Of a DNA stretch of 64,000 bases, positions 63,401 to 64,000 are shown piece after piece. The stretch is taken from positions 679,607 to 743,606 of the forward strand of contig CP136068.1 of assembly GCA_032622095.1 (NCBI GenBank), in the 5' to 3' direction. Numbering within the stretch: position 1 is the first letter of the stretch; every line of letters begins with the position of its first letter. This DNA is from Siphonodentalium dalli (lineage: Eukaryota; Mollusca; Scaphopoda; Gadilida; Siphonodentaliidae). The notes beneath the pieces are model-generated. The model made no database searches. It was not told the DNA's origin and was given only the letters and a program-made list of their open reading frames with translations. The position numbers and the translations under genes are program-made.

Positions 63401-64000
63401 CTATAGATGTATGTGGTGGGGATACCTATATGTGTATGTGGTGAGGATACCTATAGATGTATGTGGTGAGGATACCTATATATGTATGTGGTGGTGATAC
63501 CTATATATGTGTGTGGTGGGGATACCTATATATGGGTGTGGCGGGTATACCTATATATGTATGTGGTGGTGATACATATAGATGTGTGTGGTGGTGATAC
63601 CTATATATGTGTGTGGTGGTGATACCTATATATGTGTGTGGTGGTGCTACCTATAGATGTGTGGTGGGGATACCTATAGATGTGTGTGGTGGGGATACCT
63701 ATATATGTATGTGGTGGGGATACCTATAGATGTATGTGGTGAGTATACATATAGATGTGTGTGGTGGTGATACCTATAGATGTGTGTGGTGGTGATACCT
63801 ATATATGTATGTGGTGGGGATACCTATATATGTATGTGGTGGTGATACCTATATATGTATGTGGTGGTGATACCTATATATGTATGTGGTGGGGATACCT
63901 ATATATTTGTGTGGTGGGGATACATATAGATGTATGTGTTGGGATACCTATATATGTATGTGGTGTTGATACCTATATATGTATGTGGTGGGGATACCTA

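Larger units (their letters stand above)
38234..64000 (+). repeat. 25-bp minisatellite, about 1,030 units, open at the right edge
   Basis: A continuous tandem repeat of 25-bp units, each a GGTGGGGATACC core followed by an alternating TA/TG tract. Common variants are GGTGGTGATACC, GGCGGGGATACC, TATAGATG for TATATATG, and GTGTGT for GTATGT. The + strand has about four times as much G as C. The unit has no stop in any + strand frame. Because 25 is one more than a multiple of three, translation gives a 25-residue repeat rich in Tyr, Val, Gly, Cys and Trp. The frames end mainly where the GGTGGTGATACC variant places TGA in frame. I read this as non-coding repeat DNA. Confidence 0.98.

Noticed and set aside
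38404-63444. Many overlapping open frames of 60-211 codons in the minisatellite
   Set aside because: A 25-bp unit free of stops opens all three + frames at once. The frames overlap one another and end at simple unit variants, as expected for repeat DNA.
38234-64000. CRISPR-like regular repeat
   Set aside because: Units are contiguous with no unique spacers, there are no cas genes, and the context is eukaryotic.

Overview
The window looks like repeat-rich, probably heterochromatic DNA from an invertebrate metazoan. It holds a eukaryotic-type satellite, a TTAA-inserting transposon, C2H2 zinc-finger relics, a 3' splice acceptor and a Mutator-like (MULE) transposase of the OTU/SWIM kind. No bacterial operons, rRNA or tRNA genes were seen. 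A mollusc or other marine invertebrate is plausible, but the sequence does not settle this.

Layout. (1) 1-9838 is a tandem array of a 185/186-bp satellite on the + strand, about 53 monomers, running off the left edge. (2) 9839-18600 is mostly single-copy AT-rich DNA with several duplications and hairpins and no gene I recognise. (3) About 18620-26200 is a cluster of decayed C2H2 zinc-finger sequence in both orientations, separated by palindromic spacers built from short CTTTTGAAGTA-like motifs. (4) 26494-31958 is one broken gene on the + strand. In order it carries an OTU-type cysteine protease domain, zinc modules A-B, a long disordered linker, zinc modules C-D, a MULE DDE transposase core, a SWIM zinc finger and a Cys-rich tail. 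A 23-bp tandem duplication and several frame changes interrupt it. (5) 31959-34116 is non-coding with palindromes. (6) 34117-37000 is the same 185/186-bp satellite, now on the - strand, about 15.5 monomers. (7) 37001-37783 is a 783-bp non-autonomous piggyBac-like element inserted at a satellite TTAA. (8) 37784-38074 is diverged satellite. (9) 38234-64000 is a minisatellite of about 1,030 units of 25 bp with large higher-order duplications, running off the right edge.

How it fits together. The two satellite arrays point at each other, and both end on their inner sides at nearly the same monomer position, preceded by the same rare monomer variant. The 24.3 kb between them, which includes the transposase gene, is therefore bounded by an inverted repeat made of tandem repeats. 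This could be a giant foldback-like or MULE-like element with satellite-built terminal repeats, or an inversion inside an older array. I favour it as the most interesting object here, but target-site duplications at the outer array ends lie outside the window or are obscured. The transposase copy itself looks recently inactivated: its last open frame is still 826 codons long.
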